Source: Labia minor
Taxonomy: Eukaryota; Arthropoda; Insecta; Dermaptera; Spongiphoridae
Assembly (NCBI GenBank): GCA_963082975.1
Contig: OY720346.1
Location: 39,087,787-39,151,786, forward strand
DNA length: 64,000 nucleotides
Direction of reading: 5' to 3'
In this document: in pieces, positions 25,606 to 38,087 of the stretch
Layout of the letters: every line of letters starts with the position of its first letter
Numbering within the stretch: position 1 is the stretch's first letter
Program-made: the position numbers and the translations under genes
The notes under the pieces: generated by a model
Database searches by the model: none
Seen by the model: the letters and a program-made list of their open reading frames with translations, nothing else
Told to the model about the DNA's origin: nothing

Positions 25606-27275
25606 AAAAAAACTTTAAAAACCTTTTACATACTTTGTATCTAATAAAGGTACACTTCTCTGTTATTGGAAATATATAATTTGAGATATTTTAAATGAAA
25701 AGAAAAAATATAAATAGGCCGCTTAATAAATAAATTAAATAAGCTTAGAATCTTTGTTAATAATATGTAAAAAGTATTTTTTTTAATTTTTTTGTTAAAA
25801 ATTTTTCTATTAAAATTATAAAAACAAAATTCATATTTTCAATCCTAGTCGAAAATATATTTTTTTTTAATTATTAATTTTTTTATTAGATATAAATAAA
25901 TAATAAATATATATTAAAAATAAAAATAAAAAGTTCATTTTTATTTATATAGATTAAAAAATATAATTATTTTTACAGGATTTATGTAAGAAAATAAAAT
26001 ATATAATTATAAAAAATAAATTTATACAATTTTGCCAACATCAGAGATATGAACCTTTTAAATTCAATTCGGAAAAAAAATTATACTTAATTCAAACATT
26101 TTGGCTATAGTATTTATTTACAATTACTAGAAATATTTATAAAAGATTTAATTCTGTAAATACATTAACAAAATTTGTGGTTTATTTTTTAAATTATTTA
26201 AATAGCTCACTCTAATGTAAATTTCAACATTTTTCATTCCTCCACCAACTCCAAGAAGACTGAAAATTATACTTTACTTTAAAAAAAAAAGAGTATTAGG
26301 TAATAATAAAAATAACAAAATATCTAAATATATCAAATTATATTTAAATATGAATATCGAGGTGGGGGTTTATAAAAATATTTTCTATTTATCAATTTAA
26401 TATTTATTTAAATGGCTTAAATAATAATTTTAAGCTATCATTAATTATTAGTTAAACAATGAAATTAATATGATAGTTTTATTTTTTCTTTATTAAATTT
26501 TCTATTTTAATACAATTTTGAATAAGAAATATTTAATCTCACATTCCTCTAAAAATCTCATATAATTTATCAAGTACTAAAAAACTAAAATAATTAAATT
26601 TTTCCGATATTTACAAAGTATGTAAAAAGAAATAAAAGGAAAAGAAAAAGCGACTATATAATTTAGGTAAGTTTAGGGTAAAGTGAAAAAAAAAATAAGA
26701 CTGATTATTTTTATTATTAATTTAATTATTTATTATTTATATATTATTATTATTGTTAAAGTACATTTTTTGCGAATCCCTTTGATCCATTATCACCACA
26801 TAAAATTCTTTTTAAAAAATAAAACAAAACATTTTTTTATACCTTGTATATAGTTGTAAATTATATTAAAACATGGGAATCGCACAACTTAGGAAACAAA
26901 ATTATTTATTTATTTTTTTTTTATTAAACTAATAAAAATAGATATATATATATTTGGCAAAAATCTAATAAAGTATAAACCCAAAGGGTTTTCAATTTTG
27001 AATGTAATATTAATATAAATATATATAGATATAATTTATCAGTAAAATTAACATTAAAATTTGGGATATAATTTTTAACAAGAATTATCTCATTTGTTTT
27101 TGTTTTATAAAATTGTTTTTCTAATTATAAATATGAAAATATCTCTTTTTTAAGTCTTATAATATGTTAAAATTTAAATTAAATTATAAAACATTAAATA
27201 ATATGAAATTAAAAATTAATGTAAATTATTATATGTATATGAGAGATTATGTTTAGTAAGAAGGATGGAGAACTG
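24420..27275. other. Scribbler 3' UTR and intergenic DNA between two convergent genes
   Basis: AT-rich, with no open frame of interest. A more complex island lies at about 25,080-25,290 (GTGTTGGCGGAGCAAAGCGC), probably in the 3' UTR. A run of 31 A at 25573-25603 is followed by AATAAA-like sequence near 25640. PRRC1 ends at 27276 on the other strand, so both genes end in this interval. Confidence 0.5.
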
Positions 27276-30200
27276 TTAATGGCCCCCAATAGTATTTTTA
27301 TAAAGTCCTGATAAACTTTTAGCAGCCAAAAACAGCATCTCTCTCCGAGAAACACCGCACAATGCTTGATGCCATTCGGTATGAGCAACCTACAAAAATA
27401 ATACAGGTGAGTTCAGATTTCATGTAAATGATTCAGGAATTTGGGGGTGGGGGGGGGGGTGGAGGAAGTAAAAAAAGATAAAAGAAATTTAATTTAAGTT
27501 AACCAATGGATTAATAATCATGTGAAAAGAAATAAATTAATTTATATGGTATCCGAGTCAATGAAATACAAAATACCCGGTTTATATTATCAACATAAAA
27601 TAATACATTAATTTTAATTTATTTTATATATGTAGATGTGATATTTTAAATAGATCATCATTAGATCAGATATTTTCATTAAGGCAGGCAGATATTAGAA
27701 AAAAAACGCGAATTCAATATTTCTGTTTATCAACTATTCGTAGACTTTAACAAAGTATATGACTTTTTAGATTGGGGAAAACTGTTACAAAATTTAATTT
27801 TATTGGGAATTCCGAAAAGTACGTATGATTCAAATTTGTCTTGAAGGTAGTAAAGGAAGAGTAAGATGCGGGAATCAATTATCAGAAACTTTCAAAATTC
27901 GGAATGGGTTAAAACAAGGATTTTATTTAACTTAGCATTAAAATACTTGATTAGACAAATTGGGGAGAGATCAAACGAAAACAAAATGTAGAAAAATTTA
28001 AATATTTAGGTTCTGTAATCACGAAGGATAATAATATTATAGAATAATTTAAATCGAGGTTGAAATCGGGTGTTAACGCCTGTTATCATGCAGTAAAGAG
28101 GCTTATCTCGTCAAAATTATTATCAAAGGAGATCAAAATTAAAATATAAAAACATTATTTTTTTCGGTAGTATTATATGGGTGTGTATATAATGAACCTG
28201 GGAGACGGGAGTAGATTTAGAGTATATGAGAATAGGATTCCTCACAGCATTTATTGGTCAAAAATAGATGAGGTTACTGGGGAATGGCGGAGACAGCATA
28301 TCGAGGAATTGCATGACTTCTACACATCTCCAGATATAGTTAGGATTATAAAATCAAAAAGATTACAGGGCAAGTAGCAAAAATCGGTGATGATCGACTA
28401 GCAAAAAATAATTTATATATAAAAGAAAATAAATATAACTAAAAAAAATATAAATATATTTGTTGGGAAACGTCCGACTGGAAGACCAAGGAAGGGCGTA
28501 GGAAGGGACGTGAGAGAGAAAAAATAGCGTTGGATGGGTGTAGCTCAGTTTGGGGATACTTGAAGAAATATATAGATAGATTATATTTTATAAGATTTAC
28601 CTGTAAATTACTAGCAATCAATCCGCCAATGGGAATTTTAAAGCCAGATTCTTTAAAAGGATAATCAGTGGGTGTTTCTTCTCTGGCCACAGCCACAATT
28701 GCACCAGGTACAGGTGTCGTTTGAGTGAAAATCTGTAGTTGTATTTTTCGTAAAGGATCATCCAAAAGAATTAATCCAAGATCAAACCATCTTAAAAAAA
28801 GGTTACACAAGAAAAAATGAATTTAATTTTATTAGTTTATATATTATTAATAATTAATTAATTAGTATAAAATAATATATTAATTTGAAAAGAAAATTGG
28901 ATTAATTATTCTAAGTTGAAATAAATATAGATTATCAATAAATTAAATATTTTTTACAATAGAAATTATTTAAAAATGGAGTATTTAATTTATAATAATT
29001 AGTCAAAAGGGCGAAGCAACGGGGATGTTTTATTAATTCAACTTTTTTATTTTTTTTCCAAATTAATATTTTTGTTTTATTTATATTATTTAATTTGAAT
29101 TATTTGTTAAATTTTACGGATTGTTTATTTAAATATATACTTACTATTTAAATATTTTATCTAATCTTTTGAAAAGATAATATATTTTTTAAAAATAAAG
29201 TTATAAAAGTATTTCAAATGAAAAGATAATAAATTATGGTGATAAGTAAGTTTATATAGTGAGAGTATTGTTATTCCAATTTTCAATATAATTGTTTTGC
29301 TCATAATCAATATAAAATACAATAAATATTTATTTAAATAACTTATTATATTATTATTATTGAATCTTTATTAATGTTTAATAATTAATAAGAATAAAAA
29401 ATATGTTAATTAATAAATTTACTTGTCAGGCGCTATTTCCAATAAAAAATTTTCAATTGCTACAACAGGTGTATTTTCAAATACTTTACTGGATGTTCGG
29501 ATTGAGGCGATTCTCTCTCCTGCAGCTTTTATAGCGGAATCATAACCGACCGGTTGAGCAGCAATGGTTTTAGCCTCAGCATGCATTCCTCTAAAATAAT
29601 AATTGATTAATAAATAAGAATATTTATTAATATATATAAATAGATAGAAAGAAAGAGAAATAGAGAGCATTAAAAATAATTAATTATAACAAACACCTAC
29701 GATATGGTTGCTTTACCGAAAGTTGCTTGAAATGCTTCTCGAATAGGACTAACTTTAATTTCTTTATCAGATGCAACAATGATTTCTATATCACCACCAG
29801 AATCTGAAATCATTGATTTATGACTTATATAATAAAAATTAATTATATATATATCATTCACTAAACCATAACAAGTTAATTCTATATAGTATACAGCATT
29901 TTTATTTATAAAAACTATCGATATGAATATTGTAAATAAAAATTGACAATACCGTATTTAATAAATTACTGGATTTTCCTGGGATATATGTCTAAAAGAA
30001 GAGGTTTAGATATATGTAAATAATATGAAATTTTTAAAATTTTATTAATCAATATATCTCTTAAGTTGGAAAACAAATTTAATACAAAAGTCTACAACTG
30101 ACAGAGAAGAGCAGTTTAGCTCTGAATATTTTTTTGAAAGTATAAATTAATTTTTAAATTCAAATTTAAAAAATTGGTTATAATTTATCCACTTGATTTT

Positions 30201-31630
30201 TAAATAATAATAAGGTAATTTTATTTTATTTCATATTAATTTGTGAATGAAAATAAAAATTACTAATAAATTAATAAATAATTAATCATAACATCCACGA
30301 ACAACTAAAATTACTTGTTAAATGTTAGTACTACCATTCATAGAATTTAGGAGAAATTTTCTTAAAATATAATAATTTTTCTATTTGAAAGAAATAGTCA
30401 AAATTATTATAGAATATGTCCCATTTAATATTACTATTTTATTTACTAATGTAAGATATTAAAATAAATAAATAAATATTAGTTATCAAGATGATCTTTT
30501 ACATCATTCTTATTCAAGAAATTAATTATTATTAATTATAACATATCTAATATATAATAATCTAATTAATTAAAAGAAAAAAAAAATTATAAACATAATT
30601 ATGGAAATTGTTTGTATTTTTTTTATATAATCATGTTTGTAATATGATAGAGAGGGCAAAATAGGTCATTTATTTATTTATTTTTAAAGAGAAATAACTT
30701 ACAAATAAATTCTCTCATTTGAGGATCTAAAGTTGTAATCATAGAATCCACTGAATTGCGTGCTTTTTCAGCTACTTTTGATAAAATTCCGGTACTACTT
30801 CCAACAGCTCCTTTCACCCATCCTAAAATACTGCCACCCATATCTAATCCTCCAACTGGCTCGGCGATTGGGATTGATTTATTTGAACATGATGGATCAC
30901 CTTTACTAGGCGGTATGGCAGGGCTAAAATTAAAATATAAAAGTATAATACTTATTATTTATTTTTTTAAATTTCCAATAATAAAATAATTTCTTATAAT
31001 AATTTAATCATTAAAAGAGGAAGATCTATTTTTTAAAATTTATATTGAATAAAAAATAAATAATTAAAAAATATAATTATTTTTGAGATAAAATTTTTAT
31101 GTATTTAAAAATTAATCTCAAAGGTTATTATTAGAAATTCTGTAAAATAATTTTTAAAGACTTTTTTAAAAAATAGTGAGTAATTTAAGATGTTAGTTTT
31201 AAAATAGGGAAAGGGAAAAATAATTATAATTGTAAATTATAAATTTATTAGTAAAAATAAATATGAAAGAAACCTAAAGGTGTTTTGATGATAGGCGCTG
31301 CTCGACTCTGTTGATTTGGTGACATTTGTTGAGGCTCTGGACAATGAATCGTCCGAAACCGAAACAAAACTTGGAAGTGCTGACGGCGGTGCAACATTTG
31401 ACAAAATATTCCCAGTGCTGGGTGTGGATGTTGAAGGCAACATTGATTCTGACGAGGAGATGCTACTCAATGAATCTAATTCATAACATAACAGAAAAAC
31501 GTTATTTATATAAAAGAAATGTCAAAAAAAAATTTCAAAACATATACGTCACACCAGATATCGATGATTTTTTTCTACCGTTCTTTTCCACAAATTCAAA
31601 TGTTGAATCCCCATTAGAATCTTCTTGCAT
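27276..31630 (-). CDS. PRRC1: PRRC1 orthologue, complete, seven coding exons, 349 aa
   Basis: Exons in transcript order are 31630-31579, 31475-31274, 30923-30703, 29803-29701, 29590-29423, 28790-28601 and 27389-27276; all junctions are GT-AG, phases match and the total is 1050 nt. The start is the ATG at 31630 (MQEDSNGDSTFEFVEKN), the first Met in a frame that splices on in phase. The N-terminus is Ser/Thr/Pro-rich and shorter than in vertebrates (445 aa in human). The conserved part has SMITTLDPQMREFIYSGGD, AAQPVGYDSAIKAAGERI, WFDLGLILLDDPL, FTQTTPVP and the C-terminal WHQALCGVSRREM. This half resembles the YjjX/ITPase-like NTPase fold. PRRC1 is reported at the Golgi and ER exit sites and in PKA regulation. 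It is transcribed divergently from the channel gene. Confidence 0.95.
27445..27464 (+). other. G-rich tract in the last PRRC1 intron
   Basis: A run of GGGGGTGGGGGGGGGGGTGG, with at least four G-triplets close together, fits the pattern of a possible G-quadruplex on the + strand (C-rich on the PRRC1 transcript). It is unusual in such AT-rich DNA. Confidence 0.6.
27690..28400 (+). pseudogene. Dead LINE reverse-transcriptase fragment inside a PRRC1 intron
   Basis: Broken frames on the + strand show RT pieces: FVDFN-KVYD-like sequence at about 27745 (motif A region), then GNQLSE-F, and a C-terminal piece at 28177-28377 (FRVYENRIPHSIYWSKIDEV) that follows the LYG-CE-type motif. Many stops and frameshifts are present. 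The element lies antisense to PRRC1. The same family occurs at about 57590-58330. Confidence 0.75.
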
Positions 31631-32426
31631 TTTAAACAACAAATAAATCAAATATAATATTCAAATATTTTAATAATTTAATAGATTTATCTTTTTAACC
31701 ACTTTAATCAACATCTGTTTTCTTTTCAGAATTTAATACTCTTAGCCTTTCATAGAGTTAGAAAATAAGATACTAAAACTTAGTATAAAATTAAATTAAG
31801 AAAATAAAAATAATAAATAAACCTATTGTATATAAAAAAATCATAATTTTTAATTAAAAGTAATTCATTTAATTTTAATTTTAATATAATAATAAACCAA
31901 ATTAAATTTAAAGAGATTTTTAATATTCAAAGATAATTTTTAACTCTAGTTCAAGATGATTGCCCCTAGGGGGATTTAAAGAATTTAAATTGATTTTTTT
32001 TTAATTGGAGAGAATAACATTAAATTAGAAAGATTAATAATTTTAACTAAACGCCACCACCATCCAAAAGCCAAATAATTCATTCCCCAGAATTTTCATT
32101 GATCAAATGTATAAATTATTAAATGTTAATTTTTATATGTTGGAAAAAATAAAGAAAAATAAACTAGAGCTTGGGATTGTGTGCAGGCTGAAACAAGTTT
32201 TATATATATTTCTGAAGATATTTTATTTATATGTTTAAAACATTCAGAATTTATTTAATTTTTTTTTTTTTTGTAAAATAGTTTTTTAAATTTAATTTTT
32301 TAATAAATTTTTAAAATAATAATAATAGTAGAAAGAGATTAAAGATGCCATGATAATTGATCTTATTAAAAAGTTTTTTTTTTAGTTTATAAATTAATGT
32401 AATTATAAAAATATTAATTATTCATA
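31631..32426. promoter_or_regulatory. Shared divergent upstream region of PRRC1 and the channel gene
   Basis: Only 796 bp separate the start codons of two divergently transcribed genes, so both promoters or 5' UTRs should lie here. The sequence is AT-rich; I see no clear TATA box or initiator that I would defend. A C/G-containing patch at about 31,950-32,100 (GATTGCCCCTAGGGGG) is the only non-AT feature. Confidence 0.5.
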
Positions 32427-35400
32427 ATGAGTAGATATTTTTTTCATGAATGTAATCAGCCGATAGATACACAAGATGATTATATTTTATTAAACCAAAG
32501 TAAATCGATTTATTATATTTTTAATTACTTTACTAAATGTTAATTTTTTTACTTTTGTGACTGTGAATTTCAGGGAGAGATTTAAGAGGAATGATAATTG
32601 TAACATTAATGAAATATTTTACGATTGATACAGACCATTGGGAAGCTTTAAGATATTTTTCTAGTACTACCGCTCTATTAGAAGAAAGGAAAAGACACCT
32701 CACTGAACCTAATTTTACTATTCATCCATTTAGCAAATTCAGGTATAAATAATTTTTTTCAAAGTTTTCAATATTTTCAAAGTTGCAAAAACTAATAAAA
32801 TACGAGTTTAGAATCAATATATTTTTAATGAATTTTGTATGTTAAATAATACATAATTTAAAATAATAATAATAATAATTTTTACTTAATTTTCCAGAAA
32901 CTGCTGGGAAATAATAATGATAATTATATATTCTCATATATTTTTTATTTCGAATTTTGGAATATCGTTTGGTCTGGTAACAAATAATTATAAACCATTA
33001 TTACTTTTTCAGGTAAGATAAAAATATTTATAATATATTATATAAAAAAAAAATTGAATTTTTTCTGATCTTTTAAAATTAAGATTAATAAAAAAAATAT
33101 TTTTTTTAATTTAATTGAAAAATTAACTGATTTATTTATTTTAGGTGTAGAATAGGGTCATTTTAGTAAAAATTAATTATTTTTGGTAGATCACACATTT
33201 GGAAATATCTTTACGTAAATTAAAATATTTTTTTTTTTTCAGTTTATATTCTTTATTGATGTTCTTGTATTTTTATTTTTAATTTTGGATATTGTTATTA
33301 ATTTTTTTACTGCTTTTCCTGTTAAATATGAAAAAGAGATAGAACTCAATACCAAATCAATTTCCAGGTTTCTTATATGTTTATATATATATATAGATTC
33401 ATTTAAATTTTGAAAATTAAAATTAATTATTAAATGATTTGTTTAAGAGCATATCTTTCATCCTATTTTATATTCGATTTATACTGCGCGAATCCGCTCC
33501 ATTTTATGATGTATTTCAATTGGATTGATTTACCCAATTGGGTTTATCTATTTAGTCTTTTGCGTATTTTCCGTTTTAATACTTATATTCAATATATGGA
33601 TCGTTTAGCAGTAGTAAGTTATCATTATATAATGTAAAACATAAAAATATTATTTTCATACACTTTTAAAAATTTCCTCATTCATTTATTAATAATTCTT
33701 CAGCGTATGGGCATTCATCATGTTGGACGTTTATATTGGAAATATTTTTTAAGTCTTTTTGTAATAATAATGACCGTCAGTTATTTAAGATGGTCCACAT
33801 GTTACCTATTCGAAGATCGTAATGATCCAAAGTGAGCTTGATTTATTTAATTTCTTATTTTTCATATTTTATTAAAATTATATCTGCCCACCAAAAATAA
33901 ATAAATTTTTAAAATTTAAAAAATTGGTTAATTTTATAAAAGAAAATAATGATTTTAAGATAAATTTAATTATTATTTGAAGATCACGCAAAACCATCAT
34001 CAAACTTCTGAAGAGTCTTAAAATAATTTTAATATATTATATTTGATTAATTTTCAGAGGATATATAACAATGAAACATCAGGGTATAATTATGACAGAT
34101 GAACCATTAGTTTATCAACTTTTTCTTAATTTCTATTATTGTTCATCCTATTTTACTTTTCATGCAACTCAATCAGGCGAAGAGATTATTACAGGAACTT
34201 GGATTAATTCAATTACAAAAACTTTATTATGTTTTTTTGGAACAATTACTAGTGTATTTATATTTAGTAAGTAATTTAATATACTTATATCATGTACATC
34301 AGGGGTGTCAAACTCGCGGCCCGCGACCACTATTTTTGCGGCCCGCGACAACTTTCGACTTTTTTAAAAAATTTTCAATTTGTCTCTCTTAAAAAAAAGG
34401 TAAAATGTTTTTATGCGATCAAACTTTAGACTTTCAATTTGTCTGCGGTCCGCCTAAAGTTAAACCTTGTTTGTTTGGCCCAAGTGTACCTATGAGTTTG
34501 ACACCCCTGATGTAATTACATATAACTAATGGGTCGCTCGGAAAGTAATTTCGTTTTTTCAAGGAAAAATGAAAGACGAATTATTCATATTTAAAATAAA
34601 TTTTATTCAATTATGTATAGACCATTTTGTTCCAATACCTTTTGCCATCTTTCTGGTAATTTTAAAATTGTACGATGATAAAAGTCCTCTATGTTAGCCA
34701 AAAACTGAAGCAAATGATTTTTAACGCCTTCACTTGAATAGAAGTTTACACGATTTAAAGAATTTTTTAATGACCAAAACAAATGTTAATCTGATCGTGC
34801 CAGATCGAGAGGATATGGTGGATGTGGTAGCACATCCCATTTAAGCTGTAACAGTTTCTGGCGAGTGACCAAACATTCTGACATTGTCGTGAAGGAATAC
34901 GACATCTTTTCTTTTCGCCAATTTTGACCGCTTCTGCTTGATGGCAGGATCCAATTCATCCAGCTGACGACAACACATTTGAATTAAACGTTGGTTGCTT
35001 GGTAGCAGCTCGAAAAATACGAAACTCTTGCAATCCCACAATAAAGAAAGCATAACTTTCTATTGAGAATATCTGCCTTTGATGTCGATTGAGTAAGTTC
35101 ATCTTACCTAAACATGATCTTTTACGCTTAACATTGATATAAACTATCCATTTCTCATCCCCAGTAATGATTCACTTCAAAAATAGATCATTTTTTCACG
35201 TTGTATCAGTGAAGTCATTTTTGTTTAACTGGTGTGGAACCCAAATATCAACCTTTGTAACAAATCCAAGTCGTTTCAAATGATCTTGAATGCCCGAATT
35301 CGATCAGTTTAACTTCTCAGCAATTTCTCATGTTGTTATACGATGATTTGCATCCACCAGTGCCTTGTCGCTTCAATTGTCCGACCTGAATGTAGTGCAT

Positions 35401-36993
35401 CTTTCAGATCGTAATTACCAAAACGAAATTCGAAAAAAGTGGCTGACAGTGGCGTTCACTCAAAACATCCTGTCGGTAAACGGCACATAATTTTTTTCTC
35501 GCTTGTACTGCATTTTTACCCTTAGGGTAATAAAAAAGCAAAATATGACGAAAATGCTCACTTGAATTTTGCATATTTGATACGATGCCATAAACAAAAC
35601 TACTCAATAGATCGAAACACAATAAGGTAGTAAATGATGTTTGAAATGTGAATTATCAAAATGTAAAATAATTGCGGTTAAGTGTAAGGTTAAATACCGG
35701 GAAATGCAACTAAAGACATCTCTCTGATAAAAACGAAATTACTTTCCGAACGACCCATTAATATATATGATATATAAAATAAAATAAATATTTTAATAAT
35801 TGAATTTCTATACTTATGAATGGCCCGTCTAAAATACATCATAATATTAGACACTACAATTGTTTTAAACTATAATAATCTAATTCTTAATTGGTTACAT
35901 GAACAGTATCTCTTGCAAATATTCATTTATTGAATTTTAAATCACAAGTTCATCGACATAATTTAATGCAAGAAGCTTATGCTTATGCCCAAGCGTCCTC
36001 ACTACCAAAAATCCTTCAACAAAGATTAATCACCTATTATAATTTTACTTACGATGGTTGTTATTGGAAACAACATAAAGAAATAGCTTCACTTAGCGGA
36101 CAAGTAAAACAGGTAATTAACATACGAAATCAAATATACTTTAATATATATTTTATAAATATTTTAATTATTTTCTTTTTTTAAGGAAATTTTTGATTTT
36201 ACTTGTCGGGCTATTTTAGATGAAGTTATTATTATAAAACAAATACCAGCACGAATTAAGTTAATGCTTTTAGAAAAATTAAAGTAAATAGAAAAATAGG
36301 AGTTATATATATAATATATAATATGGTTTATTATATTTTTTCTACTATTTATTTGTTAATTTATTATATACTTATAAAATATATCATATTTTATGATATT
36401 ATTTTATTTATATACTGTATGAGTTTTATTATATTTATTATTATAGATTGGAGATTTTCTTAATTAATGAAAATATTCTTGAAAATGGTCAATGGGGCAA
36501 AGGGCTTTATTTAATTCGTTATGGAATTGTTACTTTTTTCCATGGTCAAAAAGAGGTATGTTTAAATAGATTTTTTATTTGTTATTTTTAAATTGTTTTT
36601 CTGTGTAATTAGAAATATTTAATAATATAGACAAATTTATATTTCTAGTTGTGTCACATAACCAGTGGCGGCTATTTTGGAGATTATTATTTATTCAACC
36701 AAGATCAAAATGAAAAATCCAAATTTACCATTCAGGCACTTGATAATTGTGAACTTTATCTTTTAAAAAAAAAAGATTTTATTGTACGTGGTTGTATATA
36801 TTGTAGATATTTTAAAAATGTTAATATTATTTTTTATAATTTTTTTTTTCATTACTTTTAGGAGGTAATGAACCGTTTTCCTGATTTATATTCATTAATC
36901 AAAGATTATAAAGAGAAACATTTAACCTGCGAAAGTTATATTAATGAGATAATTAATCAAAAAAATGCTTCAACGATTAATTTTATATCATAA
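32427..36993 (+). CDS. Diverged HCN/CNG-type cation channel subunit, complete, 12 exons, 554 aa
   Basis: Exons: 32427-32499, 32574-32742, 32898-33012, 33243-33367, 33448-33613, 33704-33831, 34058-34266, 35907-36112, 36186-36283, 36447-36555, 36649-36783 and 36862-36993. All junctions are GT-AG with matching phases; the sum is 1665 nt. An HCN-type pre-S1 segment ends TIHPFSKFR. Hydrophobic S1-S3 follow, then an S4 with few basic residues (LFSLLRIFRFNTYIQYMDRL), S5, and a pore loop FTFHATQSGEE where CNG channels have TIGE-type and HCN channels have GYG-type filters. After S6 comes a C-linker (HLLNFKSQVHRHNLMQEAYA) and a cyclic-nucleotide-binding fold with FGDYYLF, but without the usual Arg of the phosphate cassette. 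It would be a plasma-membrane channel; gating by voltage or cAMP/cGMP is doubtful. The frame is intact, so it is probably functional, perhaps as an auxiliary or lineage-specific subunit. Confidence 0.9.
34300..34509. mobile_element. hAT MITE, 210 bp, in a channel-gene intron
   Basis: Ends are inverted repeats CAGGGGTGTCAAACTC and, at the right, GAGTTTGACACCCCTG, with inner GCGGCCCGCGAC motifs. These are classic hAT termini. The flanking 8-mers ATGTACAT and ATGTAATT agree at six positions, fitting a decayed target duplication. No coding capacity. Confidence 0.88.
34529..35758 (-). mobile_element. mariner transposon, 1230 bp, inactive
   Basis: Inverted terminal repeats (ATGGGTCGCTCGGAAAGTAA on the left; TTACTTTCCGAACGACCCAT on the right) are flanked by TA on both sides (34527-34528, 35759-35760). 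A mariner transposase relic fills the - strand. The element lies in the intron between the pore exon and the C-linker exon of the channel gene, in the opposite orientation, only 19 bp downstream of the hAT MITE. Confidence 0.92.
34560..35580 (-). pseudogene. mariner transposase relic (DD34D type)
   Basis: The N-terminus starts MQNSSEHFRHILLFYYPKGK, the mariner helix-turn-helix region. Further on the - strand come ITGDEKWIVY (first Asp), FLHDNVRMFGHSP (second Asp) and LARSD followed by a stop (third Asp). The three catalytic residues survive, but stops and frameshifts break the frame in several places. No active enzyme is expected. Confidence 0.85.
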
Positions 36994-37426
36994 TTTTGCT
37001 AAATATTATTAAACATTACTATAAATATCTTAGAGAAATAATTTTTATTTAATATATATAATTATACAGATCAGAGTACACGTTAAAAAAAGATTATGTT
37101 ATATTTAATGTATATAATATATATTTAAATTAAAATTGTATATAATTGCGCTATCTACTGGGCAAGATGAAGGTCTTGCGTATATTCGCGTTTCATGTCC
37201 TCTAGAATCCAAAAGTGACTTTAGAATTTTTCATTTCTGTTCATAGACTATAAATTTTATTAATATCTAATCAATAACCGCAGAAATTAATTTTTAAAAA
37301 TTTGATATAAACATGTTGTCATTTAGCAGCGCAAAGAATACAATAAAAAAGATGTTTTTAATATTTATATTTTTATTTTTATTTTTCTAATATTTACAAT
37401 ATTTCAATTAATCATATAGTTTTTTA
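36994..37426. other. Intergenic DNA downstream of the channel gene
   Basis: AT-rich, no coding exon. A 48-bp segment at 37252-37299 (with ATCTAATCAATAACCGCAG) recurs in inverted orientation at 62334-62381, so a short interspersed repeat is present. The final 30 bp match a segment of the hAT element near 3865-3890. Confidence 0.5.
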
Positions 37427-37857
37427 TATATGTTTATTTATTTATTTATTCTCAAATGTATTCAGCCACATTCGGCATTACATATCAATCAAAAAAAATA
37501 CAATGTTCACAAAATACATCTCATTTTATGCTTAGAGCATTTACAGACCCATAAAAAAAAACACACAACACATCACAATCCTTCTCACACAATCAATCAG
37601 TATGATTTATCACTATTATACAATGTTAATTAAATTGACCAAGTTGAGAATATTTGAATATAAATTTGAATATTTCAATTAATATAAATTAATTCAAACT
37701 TTTACAAAACCAATAAAAACCCGCCCATCTTATTTCATTGCTTATCTTCTGGTAACATATAATCAAAATATAAATACGAAAAGAGAGAACTTCTGTGATG
37801 CCCTTTTCCTCCTCGCAGCCCATCCTCCCATTCGGGGTCTCGGTACAATCATCCGCC

Positions 37858-38055
37858 AGAAATCCTCTTCATAAACAAATAAGTAAATGAAGAAAGAAAG
37901 AAAGAAGGAAATAAAAATAAACAAATAAACAAAAGAAGAAAGAAAGAAAGAAGGAAACAAAAATAAATAAACAAACAAATAAATAGACAAATAAAGGAAG
38001 AAGGAAACAAAAACAAACAAACAACCACAAAAATAAACAAATAATAAAGAAACAC
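37858..38055 (-). repeat. Pyrimidine-rich array in the LINE 3' UTR
   Basis: Interrupted tetranucleotide blocks (GAAA, AAAT, AAAC on the + strand; thus CTTTC, TTTA and TTTG on the LINE RNA strand) cover about 200 bp directly after the ORF2 stop. The blocks and their order resemble those in the 5' UTR of the same element. Confidence 0.85.
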
Positions 38056-38087
38056 ACCACAACATCCATCCCACCAGTCCCACCCAC

